Source: Salipaludibacillus aurantiacus (GTDB lineage Bacteria > Bacillota > Bacilli > Bacillales > Salisediminibacteriaceae). From it: a stretch of DNA of 64,000 nt. Each line of letters opens with the position of its first letter. Position 1 is the first letter of the stretch. The notes beneath the pieces are model-generated. The model had not been told where the DNA came from. It saw only the letters and a list, made by a program, of their open reading frames with translations, and made no database searches. This document shows, in pieces, positions 7,601 to 16,330 of the stretch. A program made the position numbers and the translations under genes. The stretch spans positions 124,001-188,000 of the forward strand of contig NZ_FOGT01000003.1 in assembly GCF_900111295.1 (NCBI RefSeq), given 5' to 3'.

Positions 7601-9115
7601 ATGAAACTTTTAAAGTGGTTTAAGAGAGATAAAAGTAAAACGGATAATGACAGGACGAATCCTGTCATCACTGATTATGAACTTCCTCCATATCCAGCAA
7701 AGGAAGATATGGCTGAGAATAAAGTCTACCTTAAAGAGACACTCAACTACACAGAAGATTTAATTGAAAAACCTTTTACAATAGACGCACATACGTGTTC
7801 AGTCATGTTTCTCGAGTCTTTGACTGATGAAGAGAAAATGGAAAAAAACCTCTACAGCAAGTTAAATCACGTCCATTCTATTGAGGCCCTTGAAGATACA
7901 TTAAAGAATATGGATGCTTCGAAGCTCCTGCACGTATCTGAAGCCGTGCCGCATATACTGGCTGGAAAATGTCTGTTGTTTATTGACGGGCTCGATTACT
8001 GCTATACGTTAAATACAAACAAAATTATCCTGAGAGACATCGGACAGCCTGAAAATGAACAGATTATCCGCGGCGCCCATCAGGGCTTTGTCGAATCATT
8101 GATGGTTAATATCTACCTGCTCCGGCAGATGGTTCAGCATCCACAGTTAACGATTCGTTTTAAAAAAGTCGGAGAGAAAAAGAATACAAAAGTCTGTATT
8201 GTCCATGTAGAAGGAATAGCTGATAAAAAAGTACTGAATGAAATTGACAGGCGGCTTTCGAAAATAGACTCTGACAAACTAATAAGTTCAGGCGTGATTG
8301 AAGAATATCTGGAGGATTTTCCTTATTCCCCGTTTCCCCAGTTTATGAGTACCGAACGGCCGGACCGCTGTGCACTTAACTTACTGGATGGAAAAATCGT
8401 TCTTTTTGTAGAGGGAGAAGGAACGGCTTTGCTCCTCCCAATGAGCTTCCTGTCTTTTTACCAGTCAAACGATGATTATAACAGCCGCTGGTATGCGGGT
8501 ACTTTCTTCCGGCTTCTTCGCATGTTCAGCTTTGTTACGTCAGTGACCTTGCCGGGCATCTACATTGCTATCATCAGTTTCCATTTCGAAATTATTCCGT
8601 ACGGGATGACATTTGTCATAAAAGACGCCGTGGAAGAAATTCCTTATCCACCTATAGTAGAAGCCTTTTTCATGGAACTGACATTAGAACTGATAAGGGA
8701 AGCAGGGGTCCGTCTCCCAAGCCCGATCGGTCAGACCATTGGAATTGTAGGAGGTCTTGTCATTGGGGATGCCGTCGTAAATGCCGGGTTCGTTTCCAGT
8801 GTCATGATTATTGTAGTAGCTTTAACAGCTATTTCTTCATTTGCTGTACCGGCAAATGAAATGAGCATGTCTGTCCGGCTTCTCCGCTTTCCTATTATGA
8901 TTATGGCGTCTCTGTTAGGCTTTCTTGGCATCGTATTTTGTTTAAATATTTACCTTATACACTTATGTAAACTTACAAGTCTTGGAAAGCCTTACTTTTA
9001 TCCGTTTGCTCCTTTTCATTTTAAAGGGATTCTAAAAGACGTTTTACGTTTCCCGCATACAAAAACAACCTGGCTGAATCTGGATAATGAGCAAAATAAT
9101 AATAATCAAAAATGA
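7601..9115 (+). CDS. Spore germination receptor subunit A (GerA family)
   Basis: First gene of a three-gene germinant receptor operon. The 504-residue protein has a large hydrophilic N-terminal half with SDKLISSGVIEEYLED and PQFMSTERPD, then membrane segments from about residue 290 onward, with PEIP-like FVIKDAVEEIPYPP and the LELIREAGVRLPSPIGQTIGIVGG block typical of GerAA/GerKA. Such receptors sit in the spore inner membrane and sense amino acids or sugars; the ligand cannot be read from sequence. The family is normally transcribed by sigma-G, but I found no convincing sigma-G promoter. Confidence 0.92.
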   Translation: MKLLKWFKRDKSKTDNDRTNPVITDYELPPYPAKEDMAENKVYLKETLNYTEDLIEKPFTIDAHTCSVMFLESLTDEEKMEKNLYSKLNHVHSIEALEDTLKNMDASKLLHVSEAVPHILAGKCLLFIDGLDYCYTLNTNKIILRDIGQPENEQIIRGAHQGFVESLMVNIYLLRQMVQHPQLTIRFKKVGEKKNTKVCIVHVEGIADKKVLNEIDRRLSKIDSDKLISSGVIEEYLEDFPYSPFPQFMSTERPDRCALNLLDGKIVLFVEGEGTALLLPMSFLSFYQSNDDYNSRWYAGTFFRLLRMFSFVTSVTLPGIYIAIISFHFEIIPYGMTFVIKDAVEEIPYPPIVEAFFMELTLELIREAGVRLPSPIGQTIGIVGGLVIGDAVVNAGFVSSVMIIVVALTAISSFAVPANEMSMSVRLLRFPIMIMASLLGFLGIVFCLNIYLIHLCKLTSLGKPYFYPFAPFHFKGILKDVLRFPHTKTTWLNLDNEQNNNNQK

Positions 9116-9130
9116 AAGTTGAGGAATGAT

Positions 9131-10237
9131 ATGGAACCGTTATTAAATAACCGTATTTCAGCCAATCAAATTTTCTTTCTTATTGTCCAGACACAGATCG
9201 GAATAGCCGTGCTTACTCTTCCTGCCCGCGTCTTCGCTGAAGCAGAGTGGGAAGGATGGATTTCTATTCTCATCACGGGAGGAATCATTCAAAGCCTTTT
9301 AATACTCTATATTTCTCTTATTCATCGTTTTAAAGACCACACGTTTTTTACAATGACGAGAATTCTTATAGGAAAACCGCTGTCAATCCTGGTGAATTTT
9401 TTATACTTTTTATATTTTCTGACAGTGACGATTCTTATCCTTACTCTCTATTACCGGACGATTGCTTCATGGCTTTTTCCGGAAACACCTAAGTGGATCA
9501 TTATGGCGCTTATCGTCAGTGCGGCTGTGTTTCTTGTAAGAGAAGATATACATATCATCGCAAGGTTTTATACGCTTGTTTCCGGTTTACTGATCCTCAT
9601 TATCGGCGTCCAGTTCACAGGGTACACGGCCGCACACCCGTTATATTTGCTTCCGCTCGGCCATATTAGCTTAGCTGATTACTTAAAAGGTGCAGACGCT
9701 TCCCTCCAGTCGATGCTTGGCTTTGAACTTATTCTGTTTATTTACCCATTTATTCAGGCTGCTAAAAAAGACATTACGAAGGTCTCTTCTTATGCGATCT
9801 GGTTTACGACTTTCGTTTACGTCTTTACCTCTATCACGGCTTATTTGTTTTTCAGTCCTGATGAAATTGTACTCGTCCCAAATCCTGTACTCTACATGCT
9901 TAAAGCATTTTCTTCCCCGGTCATTGACAGGCTTGACCTTATATTTATATCTGTTTGGATTATTTCAGTAACCACTTCGTTAATGACTTATTTATTTTTA
10001 GCTTCACAATACACCCAGGTGATTTTCAGTTTAAAAAAACGGAAAAGCACCGTATTTTATTTAGGGGTGCTGATTTTAAGTATTGCTCTCTTCTTCGAAT
10101 CAAACGAAGCGATAGATACTTTATCCGAATTTGTAGGAAGTGTCAGTTACACCTTTATTGTTTTTATTCCTGTGATATTGCTGATAACTGCCCTGATCAG
10201 AAAAAAACCGGCGCGCGGAAAGGAGAAGGCCTCATGA
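9131..10237 (+). CDS. Spore germination receptor subunit B (permease-like)
   Basis: A 368-residue, highly hydrophobic protein of the endospore germination permease family (APC superfamily fold, about ten membrane segments). It begins MEPLLNNRISANQIFF, followed by QTQIGIAVLTLPARV. ATG at 9131 is used because GAGG precedes it by 6 nt; an in-frame TTG lies at 9119. Its stop overlaps the start of the C subunit by 4 nt (ATGA), showing translational coupling. It probably carries the germinant-binding site, as in GerBB. Confidence 0.92.
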   Translation: MEPLLNNRISANQIFFLIVQTQIGIAVLTLPARVFAEAEWEGWISILITGGIIQSLLILYISLIHRFKDHTFFTMTRILIGKPLSILVNFLYFLYFLTVTILILTLYYRTIASWLFPETPKWIIMALIVSAAVFLVREDIHIIARFYTLVSGLLILIIGVQFTGYTAAHPLYLLPLGHISLADYLKGADASLQSMLGFELILFIYPFIQAAKKDITKVSSYAIWFTTFVYVFTSITAYLFFSPDEIVLVPNPVLYMLKAFSSPVIDRLDLIFISVWIISVTTSLMTYLFLASQYTQVIFSLKKRKSTVFYLGVLILSIALFFESNEAIDTLSEFVGSVSYTFIVFIPVILLITALIRKKPARGKEKAS

Positions 10238-11346
10238 AAGTGGTTTTAACTGCCTTGGTTATTTTTATTGTTGTATTAAATACCGGATGTTGGGATTCCA
10301 GACAGCTTAGAGACATTACAGTTGTCAAATCAGCGGGATATGATACTGATGACGAAGAGCAGCAAATTGAGGTAACCTTTTCTTCACCTATTCCGGAAAA
10401 GTACAGGACAACAGAAAGAGCCCAGATCGTTTCTGCTTTAGGGCACACCCCCCGCAATGCTCGAGATAACCTGGAAGCAGAAGTTTCCGAAACTCTTGAC
10501 TTAAGTAAACTGAGGGTGCTGATGATTGGAGAAGAGCTGGCAAGTAATGATCTTTATCCCCCGCTGGATGTCCTGTACCGGGACCCCCGGTCCGCTTTAG
10601 CCGCCAAACTTGTGATCGTAGAAGATAAAGCTAAAGACCTTGTGGATTTACGACTGGAAGACCGGCCGAGAACAAGTGAATTGATTGCAGAACTCATAAA
10701 GGCTGCTGAAGAAAAAACAATGCTTCCTATTACCAACATTCAATTGATCTGCCCTCCCTTGTTCGACCGCGGGCAGGATGCCATGATCCCTTATTTGACA
10801 GTCGAAGAAGGGAGCCCTCATCTTGCAGGTGTTGCCCTGTTTAATGACAAACAAATGACGGGAACTTTGTCTGAAAGAGAAACAACAATGCTTCTCTTAA
10901 TGATGGACCAGCTGCAGCAAACAGCTTCACTTACCGAAAAAGTCCACAGCGACAGAGAGAATGAATTAGAAAATTATGTGACCATTGATGTAGAAGAAGT
11001 TAACAGAAATTTAGACGTCACTGTAAATCAGGCAACCGGTCAGATCGAAGTGCCGCTTAAATTAGGATTATTCGTCAATGTTATCGAATATCCGTTAGAC
11101 GACTTGGACAATGAGGAGAAGTTAAATGAATTAAGCGCTCTGCTGGCTGATAATTTCACGGAAAAGTTTCAAGAACTGACAGAAAAGCTTAAGGAGAGCA
11201 ATTCAGATATCATAGGCATAGGACGCAGGATCCATGCTTTTCATTATCCTTTCTGGAAAGAAATTGAATGGAAAGAAGTCTATCCCGAGGTGGACTTTCA
11301 AGTGGAGGTAACTGTTGAGATCGTCAGGCACGGTATTATATCTTAA
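10234..11346 (+). CDS. Spore germination receptor subunit C (Ger(x)C lipoprotein)
   Basis: A 370-residue lipoprotein starting with a signal peptide and the lipobox LNTGC, so it should be diacylglyceryl-modified and anchored in the spore inner membrane. The motif CWDSRQLRDITVVKSAGYD just after the lipobox is characteristic of GerAC proteins. The frame is open further upstream to 9955, but AAAGGAGAAGG places the start at 10234, overlapping the B subunit stop. All three receptor subunits are complete. Confidence 0.92.
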   Translation: MKVVLTALVIFIVVLNTGCWDSRQLRDITVVKSAGYDTDDEEQQIEVTFSSPIPEKYRTTERAQIVSALGHTPRNARDNLEAEVSETLDLSKLRVLMIGEELASNDLYPPLDVLYRDPRSALAAKLVIVEDKAKDLVDLRLEDRPRTSELIAELIKAAEEKTMLPITNIQLICPPLFDRGQDAMIPYLTVEEGSPHLAGVALFNDKQMTGTLSERETTMLLLMMDQLQQTASLTEKVHSDRENELENYVTIDVEEVNRNLDVTVNQATGQIEVPLKLGLFVNVIEYPLDDLDNEEKLNELSALLADNFTEKFQELTEKLKESNSDIIGIGRRIHAFHYPFWKEIEWKEVYPEVDFQVEVTVEIVRHGIIS

Positions 11347-11350
11347 CACC

Positions 11351-11390
11351 AATAAAAGAAGAAAGCCGTGGCTCTCTCCTTTTATTTCCG
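11351..11390. terminator. Probable terminator between the gerA-type operon and sigK
   Basis: AATAAAAG pairs with CTTTTATT, with an inner AGCC/GGCT stem and an asymmetric internal loop. It lies between convergent genes. The fold is imperfect. Confidence 0.5.
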
Positions 11391-11397
11391 GTGCCGC

Positions 11398-12120
11398 TTA
11401 TCCATCCTCTTTTCTCAACACTGCTTTTTGATGTCTGTAAAATTCATGGAAGAGCTTCATCAACGCTCTTTTCTCAATTCTCGATACGTAACTTCTGGAG
11501 ATTCCAAGCTGTTTAGCAATTTCCCTTTGCGTTTTTTCTTTTTTCAGGTCCAGTCCGAAACGCCCGATAACTACCTCTTTCTCCCGGTCATCAAGCACAT
11601 GAATGTATTGATAAATCTGCTTTTTTTCCATTTTTAACTGAATCTGCTCAGCCAGATCTTCAGTATTCGCCTGCAGGACATCAATCAGGCTGATCTCATT
11701 CCCTTCCTTATCCTGGCCGATAGGGTCATGGAGCGAGACATCTTTACGCACTTTTTTAAGCGCACGCAGGTGCATGAGGATTTCATTCTCAATACACCGT
11801 GCGGCATAGGTTGCCAGTTTTGTGCCTTTTCCTGATGAATAGCTTTCGATTGCCTTTATAAGGCCGATCGTACCGATGGAAATGAGGTCTTCCGTGTCTT
11901 CTCTCGTGTTTTCAAACTTCTTGACGATGTGGGCCACCAAACGCAAGTTATGTTCAATTAGCAGATTACGGGCGTGTTCGTCTCCTTCTTTCATCAGTTC
12001 AATGTATTTCTTTTCTTCTTTTTGGCTCAGCGGCTGCGGAAACGCATTGTTTTTAACAAACGAGACAAATACAAGCAATTCTTTGATAAAGTGCGTGACG
12101 GCTGCCAGAATAGTTGACAT
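11398..12120 (-). CDS. sigK: Sporulation sigma factor K, intact
   Basis: Late mother-cell sigma factor that drives coat and spore-maturation genes. The 240-residue protein is colinear with B. subtilis pro-sigma-K, including the membrane-associated prosequence; SpoIVFB should cleave near Ser20-Phe21, ahead of [11 protein letters not shown]. Region 2 ([33 protein letters not shown]) and the region 4 helix-turn-helix ([21 protein letters not shown]) are present. The reading frame is continuous, with no skin-type intervening element. A strong GGAGGGGG lies 8 nt before the start. Confidence 0.95.
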   Translation of the reverse strand: MSTILAAVTHFIKELLVFVSFVKNNAFPQPLSQKEEKKYIELMKEGDEHARNLLIEHNLRLVAHIVKKFENTREDTEDLISIGTIGLIKAIESYSSGKGTKLATYAARCIENEILMHLRALKKVRKDVSLHDPIGQDKEGNEISLIDVLQANTEDLAEQIQLKMEKKQIYQYIHVLDDREKEVVIGRFGLDLKKEKTQREIAKQLGISRSYVSRIEKRALMKLFHEFYRHQKAVLRKEDG

Positions 12121-12269
12121 GCTTTCACACCCCCTCCTTTGCTTCGTTTTCTATGTATATGCCCATCACAGCATGAGAGTGTCTGTCTTATCAAAATAGG
12201 ATTGTAAGGCGCTTACATACAAGGTTATGATATACTTGTGAATGAGATACTATTTGGAGGAGTGATTAG

Positions 12270-13094
12270 ATGAAGGTGATAACTCTTAATAACGGGGTGA
12301 CCATGCCTCAGCTTGGATTCGGAGTATGGCAAGTCGAAGACGACAAAGCAACACCAGCAGTTATCAAAGCATTGGAAACCGGTTACCGTTCGATTGACAC
12401 AGCTATGATCTATAAAAATGAACGTGGTGTAGGGAAAGCGATCAGACAAAGCAGCGTGCCAAGAGAAGACCTCTTCATTACCACAAAAGTGTGGAATGCC
12501 GACCAAGGATACGACACTACATTAAAAGCTTTTGATGAGAGTCTAGAACGCCTCGGTCTGGAATACGTCGATCTTTATCTCATTCACTGGCCAACTCCTG
12601 AATTTGATGATTACGTAGATACATACAAAGCGATGGAGAAGCTGTATAAAGACGGGCGTGTCAAAGCGATTGGCGTCTGTAATTTTGAAATTCACCATCT
12701 TCAGCGCCTGTTAGATGAGTGCGAGGTTAAACCAGTATTGAATCAGGTGGAATGCCATCCATTTTTAGCCCAGAATGAATTAAAAACCTTTTGCAAAAAA
12801 CATGATATTTACGTAGAAGCCTGGAGTCCGCTTATGCAGGGCGGCGAAGTTCTGAACCACCCTGTCGTTCAGGGGATTGCCCGGGACCATAACAAAACAG
12901 GCGCCCAGATAATCATACGCTGGCACCTGCAAAACGATTCAATTGTTATTCCAAAATCAGTGACTCCTTCACGAATTGAAGAGAACTTCGATGTGTTTGA
13001 TTTTGAATTGACGGATGATGAAATGGAACTAATTAATAATTTAGACCGTGGCATAAGAAAAGGACCGAAACCTGATGAAATGAATGTGAGGTAG
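12270..13094 (+). CDS. Aldo/keto reductase
   Basis: An NADPH-dependent reductase of 274 residues, in the group of B. subtilis YvgN/YtbE. The catalytic tetrad is visible: Asp and Tyr in SIDTAMIYKNE, Lys in TTKVWN, and His in LIHWP. The cofactor-binding C-terminal segment reads IPKSVTPSRIEENFDVFDF. Such enzymes detoxify methylglyoxal and related carbonyls; the physiological substrate here is unknown. GGAGGAG precedes the ATG. Dispersed repeat copy A follows it. Confidence 0.9.
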   Translation: MKVITLNNGVTMPQLGFGVWQVEDDKATPAVIKALETGYRSIDTAMIYKNERGVGKAIRQSSVPREDLFITTKVWNADQGYDTTLKAFDESLERLGLEYVDLYLIHWPTPEFDDYVDTYKAMEKLYKDGRVKAIGVCNFEIHHLQRLLDECEVKPVLNQVECHPFLAQNELKTFCKKHDIYVEAWSPLMQGGEVLNHPVVQGIARDHNKTGAQIIIRWHLQNDSIVIPKSVTPSRIEENFDVFDFELTDDEMELINNLDRGIRKGPKPDEMNVR

Positions 13095-13166
13095 CCCTCA
13101 ATAAGGGTTAAGTGAAAATACAAATAAAATACAAATAAAATAGCGGGATAAACCTCATTAATTAAA

Positions 13167-13482
13167 GAGGCTGGGACAAAAGAATAGTAATTATAAAGAA
13201 AGCCGAACAAATCTTATGATTTTTGTTCGGTTTTTCACTTTTGTCCTTAATAAAAAATCAACTCTGATAAATAGTAATTGCAGTGATTTCAGTCCGCCAG
13301 GCGGACGCTTGCCCAAGGGCTTGTCTTCAGCTAAATTCAACTCAGTCTGGAGCTTCGTTGAATTGGATCTTCAGACTGCGCTTAATCCCTGTGGCGTCGC
13401 CGCCTTCTGTCCTTCAATCAAAGCAGAGGATAAAATTATTGTTCGTCCTTTACAAACTTGTCTTTAGTTTTGTCTCAGCCTC
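13167..13482 (+). repeat. Dispersed inverted-repeat element, copy A
   Basis: A 316-bp MITE-like element between convergent genes. The terminal inverted repeats are GAGGCTGGGACAAAA (13167-13181) and its near complement at 13468-13482 (14 of 15). Inside are a CCGAAC hairpin (13203-13230), a GTCCGCC/GGCGGAC palindrome near 13291, and two interleaved stems: AATTCAAC/GTTGAATT (13334-13341 with 13357-13364) and CAGTCTG/CAGACTG (13343-13349 with 13372-13378). No target duplication is evident. The reading frames in it are not genes. Confidence 0.85.
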
Positions 13483-13585
13483 AATTCTCTGGGCTTTCAT
13501 GCGGGGAATTATTTAAATATTGTTTTTACTTGACTCGGGAAAAGAGACAGCTTTTTGATGAACCACGCCTTGATTTATAAGGCGA

Positions 13586-14422
13586 TTAATTATTGTCTTT
13601 GATTATTTCCATACTTGTTAATGCCTGTTTAACAGTCGCTTTAATACTCACTTTTTCAAAGGTTATATCCTGCTGAATGACTGTCATGGCAATGTTTGAC
13701 CGGACACCAGTGAGGGTAATATACACACCAATAAGATCTAAAGATTTAATAACCAAGTTTAAATGTGAGGCTACTATATCATCTATTTTGGGCACTCCCG
13801 ACAGATCAAAAATCAGTCTGTTAATTTTACGGTCTTTACATTGCTGAAGCGTCTCATGCAGTAAATACCGGCCTCTTGATTCATCAATCGCCCCGATAAG
13901 CGGACAAATGGCTGTGTTTCCGGTCACATTAATGATAGGAACAGACAATTCATTCAGCTTTTCATTAAACTTTTCTTCTTTCTGATTTGATAAGGAGACA
14001 TGGAAATTCAATACTTCTTTAACAGCATACTTAATCTCTTTATTCAGTAAATCATGGATATATAAAAGTTCATCGGCTGTAAGATTAAAAATATCCTGAG
14101 CTTCTTTTTTGAACATTGTCCAAATAGTTTTTGACATGTCGTAAAGACCGTCAATCACAGTTGTAACAGCAACACTGTTTCCCATCAGTTGCTGCTCTTT
14201 AATATTTCCAATAAGAGGCGTTAACGGGCGTTTACGTGAAGAGGAGGCTAATAAGTTTTCCTGAAAGCGATGAAGAAATTGAAAGAAGATGTCTCTAAGA
14301 GGGGCTGTATCATGGAGGCTTGACATGTCTTCATGGCTGAGGACTTTACTAATAAGCTCATTTTCATTTTCTACTAGATAATTAACAATGGATTGGGATA
14401 TATCTCTTCTCTCTCGAGTCAT
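13586..14422 (-). CDS. RsbR-family stressosome paralogue (RsbRD-type N-terminus + STAS)
   Basis: A 278-residue protein with an RsbRD-type globin-like N-terminal domain (about 1-140) and a C-terminal STAS domain (about 155-270). RsbR proteins form the stressosome core and are phosphorylated by RsbT on two threonines. Aligned by eye with RsbRA, the second site is kept (Thr247 in NIAMTVIQ), but the first, Thr171 of RsbRA, is Asp215 (GVPKIDDIVASHL). That could mimic constitutive phosphorylation. No rsbS, rsbT or sigB gene is adjacent, so it is an orphan paralogue. Confidence 0.85.
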   Translation of the reverse strand: MTRERRDISQSIVNYLVENENELISKVLSHEDMSSLHDTAPLRDIFFQFLHRFQENLLASSSRKRPLTPLIGNIKEQQLMGNSVAVTTVIDGLYDMSKTIWTMFKKEAQDIFNLTADELLYIHDLLNKEIKYAVKEVLNFHVSLSNQKEEKFNEKLNELSVPIINVTGNTAICPLIGAIDESRGRYLLHETLQQCKDRKINRLIFDLSGVPKIDDIVASHLNLVIKSLDLIGVYITLTGVRSNIAMTVIQQDITFEKVSIKATVKQALTSMEIIKDNN

Positions 14423-14544
14423 AGTCTTCCAAAAACTCCTTTATTTAAGACCTTTAAATGGATTAAAGTGATGTGATTACTAGTGTGGCACAGATTTTTC
14501 TCTTATGTAAGAAGTATATTTTTATATACCAGGGAGGAACGGTT

Positions 14545-14919
14545 ATGGAAACAAAAGAAATTAAGGCTATAAAAGCGACATTGGATATTGTCTGCGGCAA
14601 ATGGAAAGCAGCTATATTACTGCTGCTGATGGGAAGAACGCTGAGGTTCAGTAAAATTAAATCAAGCCTGCCTTTAATTAACCATCAGACCCTCATTAAA
14701 CAATTAAAGGAACTTGAAAAGGACGGTTTAATTGAGAGAAAATCCTATAAGGAGGTCCCACCCAGGGTTGAATATTCCGTGACGGAATATGGAGCTGAAT
14801 TAGAAGGGATGCTGAAAGAAATGATGGATTGGGGAAAAAAACATTTGGAACTAAATTCCAGAATCCCTAAAGAAGATGAAATTATTATTCCGGTAGAAAG
14901 AGATAAAACGCATCAGTAA
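14545..14919 (+). CDS. HxlR/DUF24-family transcriptional regulator
   Basis: A 124-residue winged-helix regulator. VCGKWKAAILLLL starts the fold, and the recognition region and wing read HQTLIKQLKELEKDGLIE then PPRVEYSVTEYG. Family members such as YodB, HypR and CatR sense electrophiles through an N-terminal cysteine; here Cys17 is close to that place, so redox sensing is possible but unproven. ATG at 14545 is chosen because AGGGAGG precedes it by 7 nt. It is divergent from the RsbR paralogue, and no likely target gene adjoins it. Confidence 0.88.
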   Translation: METKEIKAIKATLDIVCGKWKAAILLLLMGRTLRFSKIKSSLPLINHQTLIKQLKELEKDGLIERKSYKEVPPRVEYSVTEYGAELEGMLKEMMDWGKKHLELNSRIPKEDEIIIPVERDKTHQ

Positions 14920-14927
14920 AAAAAGAC

Positions 14928-14990
14928 GAGGCTGGGATAAACCCGGTGAAAAGAATAGCAGCCTTAAGACATTCAAACAAAATCTTAATG
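14928..14990 (+). repeat. Decayed end fragment of the dispersed element (copy D)
   Basis: It starts GAGGCTGGGATAAA and contains AAAAGAATAG and ACAAAATCTTAATGA at the order expected for the hairpin end of copies A and B. The body and far end are missing. Confidence 0.6.
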
Positions 14991-14991
14991 A

Positions 14992-15022
14992 ACTGCCCCC
15001 TGTCTACTTGACAGGGGGCAGT
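14992..15022. terminator. Perfect 13-bp hairpin between hxlR-type gene and dapF
   Basis: ACTGCCCCCTGTC pairs with GACAGGGGGCAGT around loop TACTT. Neither strand has a real T-run after it, so it is terminator-like in position but atypical. Confidence 0.45.
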
Positions 15023-15026
15023 ACAC

Positions 15027-15041
15027 TGGGGTCAGCCCCCA
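15027..15041. repeat. GGGGTCAG-type short palindrome
   Basis: TGGGG, loop TCAGC, CCCCA. A related sequence stands at 17878-17893. It sits at the 3' end of dapF and is followed on the plus strand by ACAAAATTTTTT. Confidence 0.4.
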
Positions 15042-15050
15042 CAAAATTTT

Positions 15051-16019
15051 TTATGCCATGTTTTCAGCTGCTTCTGCGAGTTTGGCATAGTTTAAAATTT
15101 CTTCTTCATAGGCTGTTTTTTCAAGGATTTCTGCATTTTCAGGATTTGAGAAGTCAATTTTTACACTAGCATTGAATTCATAAGTCGCATTTCCACGCAG
15201 GCGGATAAAATAATCTCCCTGGCCGTCTTTGTGGACGAGGCATTGAACCATTCCTCCCGGATTAAGAACAGTTATTTTTTCATCAAATTGATTCAGCCCC
15301 AATAAGCATGAGACGAGGCTTGAAGCTGACATCGCCGTGCCGCAGGCATTCGTCAATCCCACCCCGCGCTCGAAAGTCTGAACGAAGACTCGTCCATCTG
15401 CAACTTTCTTTAAGAAACTGACATTCACGCCATTTGGCAGCACCTCTTTTAACATATTCGCCTTCTCTCCGATTTGCCTTACGTCAGTCTCATTAACTTC
15501 GTCTACCACAGTCACAATATGGGGATTAGGGACACTTAAAGCTGTAAAAGTTAAAGACGGGTGCAATTCTTTAATCGGCTTATCAATATGTTCCGGCTCA
15601 TCTGACTTTAAAGGGATGATGTCAGGGCTTAAAGAAACGGGTTCAATAGCTACTTCGTATGTCGGAATGTTTTCAAAGATCTCTTCCACACGAGCCACTT
15701 CCAAATCCGCTTTCATTGTTTCAATTATGACCGTATCCCGGCCCATTTTCTCTGTTACATACCTTGCGACGCATCTTAAGCCATTTCCGCACATTTCCGC
15801 TTCTGAGCCGTCTGTATTAAACATGCGCATTCTCGCATCAGCCTGTTCACTGTGTTGTATAAATAATGTGCCGTCCGAACCGATTAATTTATTTCTCGCA
15901 GCAAGCTGCTTTGTAAGCTTCACACGCTCTTCATCTGTAAACGAATATTTTTCATCCATCTCATCAATTATAATAAAGTCATTTCCTGATCCATGGCATT
16001 TCAAAATGTCAATCTTCAT
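15051..16019 (-). CDS. dapF: Diaminopimelate epimerase
   Basis: Interconverts LL- and meso-diaminopimelate for lysine and peptidoglycan. The two catalytic cysteines are seen in MCGNGLRC and NACGTAMSASS. N-terminal KCHGSGNDF is a family hallmark. The start at 16019 follows AGGAGAG; the longer frame to 16088 lacks a ribosome site. At 322 residues it is some 40 longer than usual DapF, mainly from a C-terminal tail (after about residue 285) of unknown role. The second Cys motif, TNACGTAMSASS, differs from the common ACGTGACA form but keeps the active residue. Confidence 0.88.
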   Translation of the reverse strand: MKIDILKCHGSGNDFIIIDEMDEKYSFTDEERVKLTKQLAARNKLIGSDGTLFIQHSEQADARMRMFNTDGSEAEMCGNGLRCVARYVTEKMGRDTVIIETMKADLEVARVEEIFENIPTYEVAIEPVSLSPDIIPLKSDEPEHIDKPIKELHPSLTFTALSVPNPHIVTVVDEVNETDVRQIGEKANMLKEVLPNGVNVSFLKKVADGRVFVQTFERGVGLTNACGTAMSASSLVSCLLGLNQFDEKITVLNPGGMVQCLVHKDGQGDYFIRLRGNATYEFNASVKIDFSNPENAEILEKTAYEEEILNYAKLAEAAENMA

Positions 16020-16277
16020 ACTTTTCTCTCCTATCCAATTCTTATCTCTTTCTAATGATAGTAGTTTTCTGTTCTCATGACAATTCATTTTAGGGAGGCA
16101 TTTAACCCCTCATGTTTTTTATACAGGATCTCTTTTTAAAAATGCCGTCATACAATGAACGGCCCCCCCACCCGTTGATATGGAAAAATCGACGCACCTC
16201 TTCCTGAAAAATAATTTTTACCCGCTCATTAATTTTAACAGTTCTATTATACTTTACAGAATTTCCTTATACAGCTG

Positions 16278-16309
16278 AAAAAAAACCTGCCATTTTCAAT
16301 GACAGGTTT
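16278..16309 (-). terminator. Terminator after the HesB-like selenoprotein gene
   Basis: On the minus strand AAACCTG pairs with CAGGTTT, with inner CATT/AATG pairs, followed by a run of eight T. It ends the transcript 22 nt after the TAA. Confidence 0.85.
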
Positions 16310-16330
16310 CTATCTTGCAAACTATTTTAT

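Noticed and set aside
9955-10233. N-terminal extension of the GerC-type lipoprotein
   Set aside because: It runs in another frame through the GerB gene; the signal peptide and lipobox start at 10234.
13216-13516. Two overlapping plus-strand frames of 77-83 codons
   Set aside because: They lie within repeat copy A, have no ribosome site and no protein-like pattern; copy B contains equivalent chance frames.
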